Positions 11,831 through 23,780 of a DNA stretch of 64,000 nt are shown in pieces; the stretch's first letter is position 1, and each line of letters begins with the position of its first letter. Both the position numbers and the translations under genes were made by a program. The notes beneath the pieces were generated by a model. That model searched no databases and was not told where the DNA came from. It saw nothing but the letters and a program-made list of their open reading frames with translations. Origin of the DNA: Sphagnum compactum (lineage: Eukaryota; Bryophyta; Sphagnopsida; Sphagnales); assembly GCA_965153455.1 (NCBI GenBank), contig OZ234495.1, positions 7,932,875-7,996,874 of the forward strand, read 5' to 3'.

Positions 11831-14690
11831 TCAACCTCCCCGAATACAGGGATTCGATAAAATAGTTTTTTGGTACTAAAAATCTCTCTTTCTAGTAGGA
11901 TTCCAAATTAGTTTTTGTGAAAGCTTTAGTTTTGCGACAACAATAACTTTCACCTCCATTTATCTCGATTCGTTTTTTTAACAAGCTCAAAGACCAAGTT
12001 ATGAAATATAAATCTCTATTGGCAGGGCCAACGTGTTTGTGATGCCTTGTTTGATGCCCCTCACCCCCATGATGTCCACTTCTTTCAAAATTAAAGGATT
12101 TAAGAATAGACTTATTTTTTTTTGACTTGTTTCAATTTCAATTTTACGGTTGCAATGGACTCTAAGTAGTTCATACGAGGCCTTGATTCAAGGTGTAAGC
12201 ATGATAATGCATCCATGATCCTCGATAAACATACAAAACAGAGATGGAAAATAGATTTAGTAGGATTTTGAACATTAGGTTTTTAAAAAAATTCTTAAAA
12301 AGAATAAAAATAAAAATAAAAATATATAAATAATGAATTTATATTAAAATTTGTTGTATGGACATCTATTATGGTGTTATGGTTGTGGATTTTTTTTTTT
12401 TTTACTATTTGAACTTTAAAATGTAGATACATTTTAATAAATATCACATTTTTGCATGTCAAACATACTTGATAATTCAACAAAATCCTTACAGAACTAT
12501 AGTGAGATGGTAACTATTGGTAGTTTCCATATATTTATTTCTATACAACAATGTTTCAAATATTTTGAAAATTTTGAAATCTTAGGAAAGAATAGAAAGT
12601 TTTTAAATTTTCTTTTGGTTGGTAAAAGCAGTTTCTCAGGTCACTGACCCCTTGAGGAGTCTCTAGGAGATCAATAAAAGGGATTAACTAGTTTATTGGT
12701 CGGCAATGCTTCTACCGAAGATTTCATGGTGGCTTTGTAAGGTGGATTTGCACTACTTTCTTCCAGGGATAAAAAAACCTGCAAGTTTCCCATGATGATA
12801 AGAGAGGGTTTTTTAGAAGGCTTTCTTGGAGACTTAGGACCACATTTTGTGTTTCCTTGCACCTATGTTTTTCTCATGAAAGCTTTGTTGGTAATGTAAT
12901 TGAATTCTACCAATCTATGCTTCGTTGTGACTTCCAAATGCTTTTTCTTTTCCCATAACTTGAGTATGTTCTACGGTATCAATTATGAGAAAATGACACA
13001 AAAGCTTAAAGAGTTTCCTATGTAGAGGAAAAACTAAATTTGGGTAATTCTTGAAATTTGTGAGTATTTTCGTAGTGTATCGAAATAGATTTGGTAGAAA
13101 GCCAATCGAATTTGAATTACAAAATTTGTATTTGAAAATTGGAAATTTCATAGATCTTACTTTGCCTTTCTATCCTTTGCAAAAAAATTATCACTTTTAA
13201 ATCATAACCTCAAAATCTCTTTGATAGACACATTTTATTTACTATTTTTATTCCTAGATTCCACTATGTCATTTTGGAGCGTTCTTACATGTACTTGTGA
13301 TTTACTTTTGAAAGATGGAAAATAACTAAAATAAAATCAATTACATTTAGAATTACCCCATCAATTCATAATTATTTACTACCAGTTAGAAAAAAATAAT
13401 ATCGAGTTCAATTACTAATGAATGCACCCCAAAAACTCTAATTTTTTCTTCAATAAATTGACTTTTGGTGCATATTAATTAGAGACCCCAACTTATGCAT
13501 TGAGTACACTACATTTTCTACCTATTTTAACATGCTTTCAATTTATGTATATTCCCATTTCTTCTTCCTTCCTTTTACTTTATACACCTCTTTGGATATG
13601 AAAAGGGTTTGTGCAATGATTCATCTTCTCCCAAGCAACATGCACCATATAAAAATCCACAAACTCAAATCCATCTAGCATTCACCTCCCAAGTTTATCT
13701 GTGCAATTCTTATTCGAAGGAGTCATCCCATGAAATAAAACTAAATTTCAAGAGTAGGCAAGAAATCCAAATCATCAACTCAAGTTCCAAGATTGATTTC
13801 AAAATTTGTTATTCAAGAAAAAGAAATGGTTTGTGTGAAATTATTAATGATCACATTTGTTGAAGTGCAAATTCTACCTCTAGATTACACTAAGGAAAAC
13901 AAAATTCCGAAACATTTCCCAAGTTTTTTGTCAAAAAAAAATTTCACTAATCCCAATACATGCATTATTGAGAAGCTAATGCATATTTAGATGGGCAATT
14001 GAAACATTTGCGAAAGAATGAAGAGTACTTGATAACTTCAACACATGTGTATTGAATAATTAATTATTTTTGGAATTTTTCATTGCAACAAATAGAATAA
14101 TATTCTGGAAGATTCAATATTTCCCTTCACCATTTATTTCTATTTGAAAAAGAAAACCAAGTTTGAGAACTCCAACATTTGTTGAAATAATATAATTAGT
14201 GTGGAAGCTGCCAAAGTAATAGACGCTTAAGATATATTAGAGCCCAGTGGTCGAAGAAAAAGGTCTGGATTAATCCAAGGTTATATAATGTCAATTCAAA
14301 AGCAATATAATTAAATATAATTCATATACTTTCTTCAGAATGCAATACTCCTTAGTTTCGGCTTCACACTGCTTTGCAATACCAGCCAGCATCCATTAAC
14401 ATAAGGTCAAAATATTAATATATTTAAAAATAATTCAATTAATTATTTAAAAATTAATTATTTAATTAATTATTAAAAAATAATTAGTTACTAAAAATTG
14501 GTAATTCAAAAGCTATATAATTAAAACAGGATATAATACAATTAATTTAAAAGCTTCCAAGGTACCTACTCCAATGGAAAAATATTATTGTTTTTTAAAT
14601 GCGTTAGTTACAGAAGAAGTATTTCCTTTTGCGTGGGGTAACTTAAGTTACATTGACATTTCACTTTTCATCTAACCCAGGTTAAAAAAG
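11831..14690. other. AT-rich intergenic DNA without a recognised gene
   Basis: Short open frames exist on both strands, for example at 12671-12862 minus and 13609-13990 plus. They match no family I recognise and their composition is that of surrounding AT-rich DNA. A stretch near 14410-14480 is almost pure A/T with repeated AATTAATTA. Confidence 0.45.
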
Positions 14691-15386
14691 ATCCGTACCG
14701 TTCCGCGTGTCGCTGCGAACGCACGCCAGGTGAATAGAGAGAATTGCAGAGCGCAAAATCTGCACACAGTTCAATTGTGGCCCACTGATGATTGCCTCGC
14801 CATCGCCATCGCTAATTTGGAAGACCAAAAAGCTTGGCAGGTTTAACTGACATCAGCAAATACAGCTTACAGAAGAATCGGTGCGCTTGCTTGCTGCTTG
14901 CTGGAGTTTTTTTTTTACTTGGAGCCTCGCTCGCTAACTCGAGAGTCGCCAGGAACTTGCACATTAGGTAGTGGCCCAACGTAGATCGGTAGCCCTAATG
15001 AATGCGCACGGCGAATCCGCTTTACTCTCGCAGCAGAACAACAGCAGCAGCAGTGGGCATTGGCGGGGAGCATCATCATCTGCCGCCTCCTACAGATTGG
15101 TTTTCTCTGTTCAGTGGCATAACTGCACTTAGTTATGAGCCGTGGATGCTCAAGCCATAAGTGCTCAATTGCAGTTTCTTGAGCTTGAATCGATGCTCTA
15201 GGGGCAACAGTGGCTGTTGTATCAGGGTTTCTATTTTGAGGGTTTTGGTGGTATTTTTAATCTCCGCAGTTTCGTTTGTGCGCGCTTGTCTGCCTGTGTC
15301 TAGCGGGCACAGCGACAGCGCGAGAGAGAGAGAGAGAGAGAGAGAGTGTGTGTGTGTGTGTGTGTCTGTTTAGGTCAGTGATTTGA
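14691..15386 (+). promoter_or_regulatory. 5' flank and leader of the aldo-keto reductase gene
   Basis: GC content rises sharply after about 14690 compared with the AT-rich DNA before it, as expected for a promoter and leader. A purine/alternating microsatellite (GA about 12 times, then GT about 10 times) at 15322-15365 ends about 20 bases before the start codon, so it very likely lies in the 5' untranslated region. No firm TATA box was identified. Confidence 0.5.
15322..15365 (+). repeat. Compound GA/GT microsatellite in the leader
   Basis: A (GA)n run passes directly into a (GT)n run, just upstream of the ATG at 15387. GA-rich elements near plant start sites can bind GAGA-type factors. Length polymorphism between individuals is likely. 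Confidence 0.9.
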
Positions 15387-18300
15387 ATGGAGCGCAATGA
15401 GGATTGCTTCACTCTGAATACAGGGGCGAGGATTCCGGCAGTAGGGCTAGGGACATGGCAAGCGGATGGAGCGTCATGCCAGGCTGCTGTGGCTACGGCG
15501 CTGGAAGTCGGGTACAGGCACCTGGACTGTGCGCATCTTTACGGTAACGAGAATGACGTCGGCCAAGCTCTGTCGGAAGCTCTCAATGGTGGCGTGCCGG
15601 GGTTGAAGCGCGATGATATTTTCGTCACGTCCAAGCTGTGGTGCACGACAAATGCTCCCAAGCGCATAGGGCGGGCGGTCGAAATCTCGCTCAAGAATTT
15701 AGGGTTGCAGTACCTGGACCTATACCTCATGCATTGGCCTGTGTTTTCGCCTCTCGGTGATGCCACAGATCCTCCCTCGCACCGCAGTGACGAGCTGTTG
15801 AAACCGCCGCCGCGACGGATGGAAGCCACATGGCGGGCGATGGAGGAACTAGTGTCGAAGGGGCTCGTGCGCGCCATAGGACTCAGCAATTTTAACATCC
15901 CGCAGATGGAAGAAATTCTGAGTTATGCCAAGATTGTGCCTGCTGTGAATCAGGTAGATCTCCACGATTAAGGAAATCAATCAATCACTCTCTGTTTCAG
16001 CTGAAGGGGATTGGTACAAGGTGTGGCAAGCAAGAGTTAATGTGCACAATTCTCTTGTTGATTCCCTCTGCTTCCATTGCATCCATGCGTTCTCTTGACC
16101 ATCATAATCCTTTGCACGACTCACCTGAAAACTGTGTCTTGCACATCAACAAATCTAATTCAGAATGTTCTCTGTATTTCTAAAGCTTTTGAGAACCCTA
16201 AACTCGTTTTGTTCTCCACACAGAACCAGAGTATTTTGTTGACTTGCAAAGAGTGTGAAGACCTCGGTATTTCTGATCCACTCACGCATTAGTTTGAGAA
16301 GAGAGCAATTGGAAACTTCTTTAATCACTCCAATTGTCTTCTATTACAATGTGGTTATCTATGCTTTACTTGACCTGAAGATTGGTATATCCTCTCTCTA
16401 TACTTAAGCAAAAAGTTGGAAGTCTCAGCTGGTGTCACATTTTTTACATGAGTGTCCTATGGGAGATGCAATCTGGGGAAGAATAGAGGAATTTGATCTG
16501 GTGAGCATTCTGTAACAGGTTGAACTTCACCCTTTCTGGAGGCAAGACAAGCTTGTGCAGTATTGTCACTCAAAAGGGATTCACCTGTCCGCACACACGC
16601 CACTTGGCATTCCAGGAGGAAGGGCTTCTGGGCCTGCTTCTTCATCTGAAGATGCAGTGGAGTCCCCTGCTGCATCCATTGTCTATTCAAGGTCCCGATC
16701 TGTGCATGCCCCGATGCTGAAGAGCCGTGTTGTTGCCGAGATTGCTGAGCACCTTGCTCGCACTCCTGCTCAGGTGCACATACTTCTCTAGGGATCTGTT
16801 TGTCTGTTCAGGTCAAATCCATTGACATGTGTGGGCAGTGATGGCAGCTTGTCCCTGGTATGCATGGTGAATGTAAAGGTCTGCTACTTTCTGGGTTAAA
16901 GTTTCAAAGTTGAACTTACACTGTCCTGTTGTCTTTGGAGTGGGTTCTAAGGACATACATGAATGCAACAGTTGGTTACCTTACAGATTTGTGTGGGGTA
17001 TGTCCATGTTTCTATGCGCTTTTTTTTCCCCCTCTTTTTTTTTTCTGGTGCTTTTGGTGGATTTATTTGTCCAAGTAGTTGCAAGGGTGTGCTTTCAGCT
17101 TGGTTCAGGTGCCAGAGGCCTTCTTTCCAGACTTCCATCAGCTCTTTTGCTCAAATGTTTGCTTGTTGAATGAGGAAGCTAGGGTGAAATAAAGTTTGAT
17201 CTCTGTGGATTGTGGAAGCTGAAGTGAGGATAAATTGGAAAAACATATTATTTGTTTATTTTGGGTGGTAGTCAATATCATGGCTCAGTTTTCCCACTAA
17301 ATGTGGAAATCTGACAGGATCCAGTAGACATTTAAAATGATGTTGTAAGTCTAAGTGGTAGAGTACTTCATTGTGTATACATCTACACCCACTGTCAGGA
17401 CTGCTGGAGATGGCAGGAAGGGACAGCAGCTTGTCCCTGATGTATGTAATGAAGGTGAAGGTCTGATATTTAGTGAGAGACAGTCATATAGTTAAGACTG
17501 CATATTGTGTTATGTTTGATGTACGATCAGTACTTTGTTGGTTTAGATGGAATAGTTAGCAGTTTTTTTTTTCCCCCCAATTTTGTAGTGGCTAAGCAGT
17601 GGCAAAGCATCCCCAGACAGATTTTCAACTTAACTGGTGATGTTTTTGTACAGGAGTTAATGAAACAGTAGCCAGTAGACAGACCTGTGGCAACCATCCC
17701 CGAAAAAAGAGAAAAAGCACAAAAATTGGCAACTGCTTTTTGAAAAAAAAGGAATTTTCACCAGAAAAGTAAAGCAGTTTTGCCTTTTGATGATTTTTCA
17801 CCAACAGAAAACAATTGATAGTTAAGCATCCAAGTCAACATCTGAGGTGTTTTTAAAGTTTTTCCTCAGGGTGCAGGAAGCCTTGCCCAGGACTGTCTTT
17901 ACAGATTTCTGTGGGTCTCATGTTTGATCCTTTCTTTTCAGCATTTGGAAGGGCAGACTTGAATTTTTTCAGTTTTTTCTCCGAAGTGCTAGGCAATATT
18001 ATGGCTCTGTTTTCCTCCTACTTCCAGAGATGTTCCAGATACTTGGATTCAGTATTTTGTGAGTGAAGATGCCGAGAGACTGCCTTCTGTTGTGTCTTGT
18101 ATTTGATCTATTGTCAGTGGTTTGTTGTTGGATCCAAAAGTTACTTGGTTGCATTGGGTGCATATGTTAGTCACTTTTTCCATGGATGTAATATCTTGGC
18201 TATGACTTGCATGTGGACAGAGTATACTTAGGTATTTACAGTCTTTTTTCAGGATGCAAGAAATCTGTGACTGGATGTAAAACCTGCAGGTGATGTTGTG

Positions 18301-18713
18301 GTAATTGGAGGCATATGGGGTTTGTGCAGGTTATACTTCGATGGGGAGTGCAACGGGGCACAAGTGTGTTGCCTTGTAGTCTGCGATCAGACCACATCAA
18401 GAATAACTTGGATATTCTGAACTGGTCTCTATCAGAAACTGATTGGAACAAAATCAACACCCTGGAGCCACAGCTTCGCCTGGTAGATGGAAACCATTCG
18501 TATTTGTCTGAGATTGGGCCGTTGCAAGCAGTTGCAGAGACAGATGCAGAGTCAATTTCTGGGACAGATGTTGACTCAATTCCAGAGACAGATATTGAAG
18601 TAGTTTCCGAGCCAGAAATGCAGCCAATCCCAGAGACAGAGCCTGACGCAGTTCATGAATCAGATATTGAAGCAGGTGCAGAACATGACACAAGTATTAG
18701 GGCTGTACCTTGA
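15387..18713 (+). CDS. NADPH-dependent aldo-keto reductase (plant AKR4-like) with acidic C-terminal tail
   Basis: Three exons, 15387-15953, 16519-16773 and 18330-18713, with GT-AG phase-0 introns, give a 401-residue protein. Aldo-keto reductases are TIM-barrel enzymes that reduce aldehydes and ketones with NADPH. The catalytic tetrad is present: Asp47, Tyr52 (DCAHLYGNE), Lys83 (TSKLW) and His116 (LMHWP). The barrel continues through GLSNFN, VNQVELHPFWRQDKLVQYC, HTPLG and the cofactor-binding IKNNLDI segment. Two things are odd. A Ser/Ala-rich loop of about 20 extra residues lies at about 223-250, after HTPLG. A tail of about 60 residues (343-401) is made of irregular 8-10-residue units such as ETDAESI, GTDVDSI and ETDIEVV; ordinary family members end near residue 310-330. 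The tail is encoded in the same open exon as the last barrel helix, so it is not a splicing guess. Substrate is unknown. Family assignment is secure; the AKR4C-type subclass is likely. Confidence 0.93.
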
Positions 18714-21700
18714 AAAGTAGAACAAGTATTGGGGTCATTCATTCAGGCAAGTAAAGTGATGCAAGGCTCCGCATTGTTGTAGGATTGGAGTTTTATCACT
18801 GCTTTGAGCTTTTTTCATTGGGAAAGGGTAATTGTTTTCTCCAAACATTTGTGCACCAATATTTTTAAGTCACTAAAGTCCCACTAGATTTTTTCCTATA
18901 CTGCGTTTATCCAAGTGTCTCTCTTGCAGGAGATCAATGTGCTTATTTTGAGCTTCTTGGATCATGGAGTGTGCTGTTGTGGACTTGCATAGTCTCTCTC
19001 TCATAGTGCTCTGAGTTCCCAGCTAGTTTGTCTAGAGTGGGCTGCACTTTTTGGATACTGTTCTAGTTATGAACAGAAGAATGGTGGTGGGGCTGAGTGC
19101 TGATATTGATCACATATAGTAATTTTCATTGAACATGAACTATTCCTCAAAGCTGTTTCACAAAACTTCCTGCAGGCAGCTTCATGTTTTCTATGAAGCA
19201 TGCATGGGTGCTGATGTTGGCAAACGAATGCTCATCTGGATGATGGTTTGAACCTGCAACTACTCTTCAGGTGGCCATGAATCCCAACCATCAGTATGAT
19301 GCTCAAAGAGATCTGCTTTGAATCTGTGGATGTATGATGCAATTTCTGTGACCTCTCCACGGGAATTGATCAACTTATAACTCTTGCCTCAAAATTCAGT
19401 TGTTGGTAACCCTAAATTGTTTTTTCATTTGGAACTGTTTCAGTCCCCTGCAAACTGAAGAAAATCAACTGCAAATATATAGGATCAAGGAAGCAGGAAT
19501 AAGTACCCCCAGTTTATAATGGGGGTATTAGTATATGGGTATATATGTACTCATGTACAATAAAGCACATGGTGACTCGAGACAATTGTCAGTCAATTAA
19601 AAGCTTCACTACTGTACTCTGTGGAGGACTGCAAAACATACGGTAACAAGAACCAAGATGCCACGACTGAGTGCAGGACAATTCATGCAGGGAACTGCTT
19701 CGTGACAAACCCAATTGCATGTTTTCTAGTATAGCAAATGTTTTCGTCATTATGGATTCCTTTCAATTTGTGTCTCTGTTTTGGCAGGTGTACTCGTAAC
19801 TTACAAATACATGCAAAGATCCTTGCTCTCAGGCATGCCACCTGTCCCAGCGCTCAAGGCTCAGCCTCCATACTCTGCTGCTTCATGACATGCCACATTT
19901 GAATCTGTCGTAGAGGCTACCAACAATTGGTAACAGACAAATCCATCTTAACAGCTCCAGAATTGTACCGAGGTCATTTTTTAAGCCGTTGAACTTGAAG
20001 CTTTTGTTCTTTTCTACAAACATGATCATGGTATTGATCCCAGGCTTCTATTAGTTAGTGAGTGGAGGTCCACCCACAGTTTTAATTTAAAATTGATAAA
20101 AAATAAATTATGAATTTATTAGAAGGAGCCCATCACCAACATTTTTGGAACATGTAGGCCCTCCCCAACATAGAAGCCTAAATATCCTCTCAAAAATAGA
20201 AGCATGTTTTGTCATGCTTCCCTTTGGCTCCCGCTCTTCACAAGTCATATAATGTACACATGGAAGCTGGAAAAAGATGGTGCTACAATAATGGCCAAAC
20301 AATATGAGATAAAAAATGTGGTGCTATGGGGAACGTCTTGGGGGAACAAATTGGGAACTTGATGGGAACAAATTTGGAATTTACCAAAAGAGAAATCCCC
20401 CCTCCCCCCCCCCCCTTCCCCAAAATCTCAAAAGGAAAATTTAAGCCCCCCTGAGCCTTCTCATTGGCAGCATGAAATTTTTATTTCCAAACTATTTTGT
20501 CACCTTTTTCAACCCCCCATCAGTGGTTTTGGGGGAGGGGGAGGGGAGGGGAGGGCGAGGAGGGGTGGGTGGAATTTCGCCAAATTTTGAGATGAAAAAT
20601 GTGATTTCAACCGATACAACGGATTTTTCATGGAAAAATGGCCCAAATTCACCAGATTTTGAAGATTTTTTTTTTTCAAATCGCCAGATTTTTATGATAA
20701 GTTCCGGTAGGTAGCCAAGAATAGAGAAGGATTCTGGTTTTTTTCTACTTTCATATATAGTATGTAGCCAAATCTGGCTAAATCATCTTATGGATGATTG
20801 CCACTTCAGCCACATCACAAAACTGGGGGTACTTACTGGGCATGTCTTCAAACTGTAGAAGTACCTCCTTAGTCCTGACGGCAGGTTATTACACCAATGT
20901 TATGCAGCCCAGTGGCACTTTAAGGATCATAGGCAGGTATTCTGAAGGTTTTCCGGGTGTCTCAAGTGGCAGAATCCACAGTGGCGGCTGATTATGTCAT
21001 TTAGGGTTCATTTCGATGCCAACGTCAATTCTCACGTTTCCTACCTACTTGCAGTTTTATTTCATAGCTACCTATGATATTTTACGGAACATGTCCCTGG
21101 GGCGCATTCTATCACCTAATTCATCCCTAGGAGTCTCTGCCTAGTGGCCTGCCCTAGTGGCTCACTGTGAGGCAAAATCTGCCTTAAGAACTTCTTCTCT
21201 AAAAGAAATTTTTGATTAGCATGCAACCCATGTTGGGATTTGTCAGCACTGGATTATGGTGCATTGTGTGGGGTTGAATAGAAATGTTGTGTGTGCTTAG
21301 GATGGGTGAATCCTCCACAATGTTTGTGTTGTATCTGCACAATAATGTTTTTTGGAACTTTGCGTTGATCAAGCTGTCTTTTCTATTATCCCGTATATTG
21401 GTATCTCTTTTCACTTCTTTGCTTTGAATCTTTTGCTTTCTGTGGATTTTTAGCTGCAAAGAAAGCAGTATTATTACCTACACACAAATGTATGGTCTAA
21501 ATGTTGTACTGTGATGCACAAATTCTAGGAGGACGTCTTTGTCTGAATACCTTATCATCAGTACATAATGAACAACAAGACTGACATTAATGTTGTTCAT
21601 TATGACAGATTGTATGCACTTAGCTCATGGCTGCAGATACGAGTTGAAATTCATGGTGGTAGAGATAGTTTCTTTCTATCTGATGCAATCTTGAATTGGC

Positions 21701-23780
21701 CCACTTTGTGGAGTGCTCACAATTAGGATCTATGAATCTCCACTCAGTCACGGTATAGTGAATATGCCCCTTCCATTCCATCAGAAAAAAAGACTCCACC
21801 AACCTGTAAGAAGACCTATATGGAGCCGAGCCCCATTCAAAGTGTTTTTTGATTCAGTTACTATTGGTGACAATCCATGCAACCTGGACCCAGTTGTCGT
21901 TGGGCACTCTTTGAGAAAATAATGCTAATTGACTACTATTTGCAGGAGACTGGTAAGCTGATCAAGGGGACCAAAAATCTGGCATGGTGATAGATAACAT
22001 GCAGTGTTGTTCCTTTGTGATTCATACATGAATCGGTCTGGTTTTGCTATGCCTTGAGTGGTCCTATCAACATTTCATAATTGTAAGTCTTGACACCCAA
22101 TTACACCCAAATTCTTCTATTCAAATATGTTCCAAACTAGTGTATCATGCTTCAACAATAAGTTGATTAGATTACATTTATGATGGCACACCAACAATCC
22201 TTTTGCAATCTCACCCATGTAATTGTCACCCAAAAGAGATTCCTTGCTTCAACCTAAGCTGGTTAGGGTCAACTGCTGTTTCGAATGCATGAGACAGGTA
22301 CACATAACATCTTGAAGTCTAGCAAATAGTCTGCAAAGTACCAAATAAGGTGCCAGGATCTCTCCACTCATTGCTTAGGTTGTCCTTATTGAGGTCAAAA
22401 TTGCATTGGATCCTTGTCTAGTATGGCCTAGCTTCTTCTATTTGCTTTATACAGGAACACAACTTCAGTAGTGGGCCAACAGCTGGAATTGGATGAATTG
22501 TATAACAAACTGAATCACACGTGAACTCATATGGATCCCACTACTGTCAGAAACTTGCAATGGTTTCCAAGTGGGTCCAACACCTCAGCATTCATCTACA
22601 GCATATTAGTAAAGAATATTATAAATCCTTATTGTGAGATCAACTAATGTAGCTTGCACCCCACACACCTAAGACCAGAAATATTTATTTCTCACTCAAG
22701 CTCTTTAAAGAGAGTATATAAGAGATTCAATAAGCCTTGTGGTCTTGTAGGGTACAAGAGCATTGGGTTGCCAAGAAAGGTCTCTGACTGTATTTGTACA
22801 CTAGGGCTATCACTGCAAGATGGAATCTGAAGAGAAACATTTCATTTGGTAGACAAACATTCACTGACATTGACTGCATAAACTACTTCTGAATGTTACA
22901 GGTGCTGGTGGTTGTTCTACTGCACAGTAACCATATAAGTTGTAGTCACTCCAATGTCCTATATGTAAAGAGAGATTGCTACATGTTTGTCAAATTACAA
23001 AAAGTTAAACAATGGCTGGAAGTTAGAATTTCAATGTACATAACTGGCTATTACCAACTCTGATGGCAGGGTTATTGAGAAGAGCACCAGTTATGGTCAC
23101 AATCTCTACTCCTGAACAACTCCAGATATTAAGGGAAGTGCTGGACCGAAACATCACATGAAGGTAGAGGACCACATGCTCACTATCAAGTTGTGTGATG
23201 ATAAGTACCAGAGGCATCAAAGAAGGGAAAAAAAGTGTCTACTATGTTTATTCATTATGTGGAAAAGGTTTGTTAGTTACAGTAGAACAAATTGCAAGAC
23301 ATAAGTGAAGTTCAGCCTTTGATGTCTTAAACGATCAACATCTGGAACATCGGAGGTTCATGGAATGCACCCACTAAATGCTGGCTGAACTCTGAATTTG
23401 GTGTGTTCCATATTCATCTCTGCAAAAGAAATAATGTACAAGATCAATCACAGACAGCAAAAGCATATCAAAAGATAAGCTCTTCTGCAGATGCTGTCAA
23501 TTCCATGTTTTCTACTTGCCAACTGTCAATCCATGATTGAAGTGTTGCACTGAACAATCTCAAGAATCAGTTTGTCCACTTATGCTTCACATACACCATC
23601 TTCTTAACTATAATTTGCCCATCCAAGATTTCCACCTCTGTTCAATGTAATGGTACAATCAATCATATGTGATATGTTTGTCTTGACATGACTGGCAATT
23701 GACTATTTGTGTTAGATTGCAAATCTGTAATCCATCCTTCACACAAGAGTTATAATGCAATCACCTGTCATAGTAATTCC
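18714..23780. other. 5-kb intergenic region
   Basis: The AKR 3' untranslated region begins here; an AATAAA lies at 19559-19564, rather far from the stop, so it may not be the true signal. A C-run and a G-rich tract face each other at 20397-20571. The open frames (for example 20472-20714 and 23023-23220) are short, low in complexity or unrecognised. The right end should hold the TMPK 3' untranslated region on the minus strand. Confidence 0.45.
20397..20571. repeat. Facing C-rich and G-rich tracts
   Basis: Positions 20397-20421 are nearly all C, and 20531-20571 are G-rich with at least five runs of three or more G. The G tract fits a G-quadruplex pattern on the plus strand. The two tracts are roughly complementary and about 110 bp apart, so an intramolecular hairpin is also possible. 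Confidence 0.6.

Noticed and set aside
12671-12862. 63-codon minus-strand ORF near the Ty3 relic
   Set aside because: It could be part of a gag or an unrelated fragment, but no motif supports either.
16555-16791. ORF covering AKR exon 2 as a separate small gene
   Set aside because: It is in another frame, or reads past the donor; the exon joins cleanly to exons 1 and 3.
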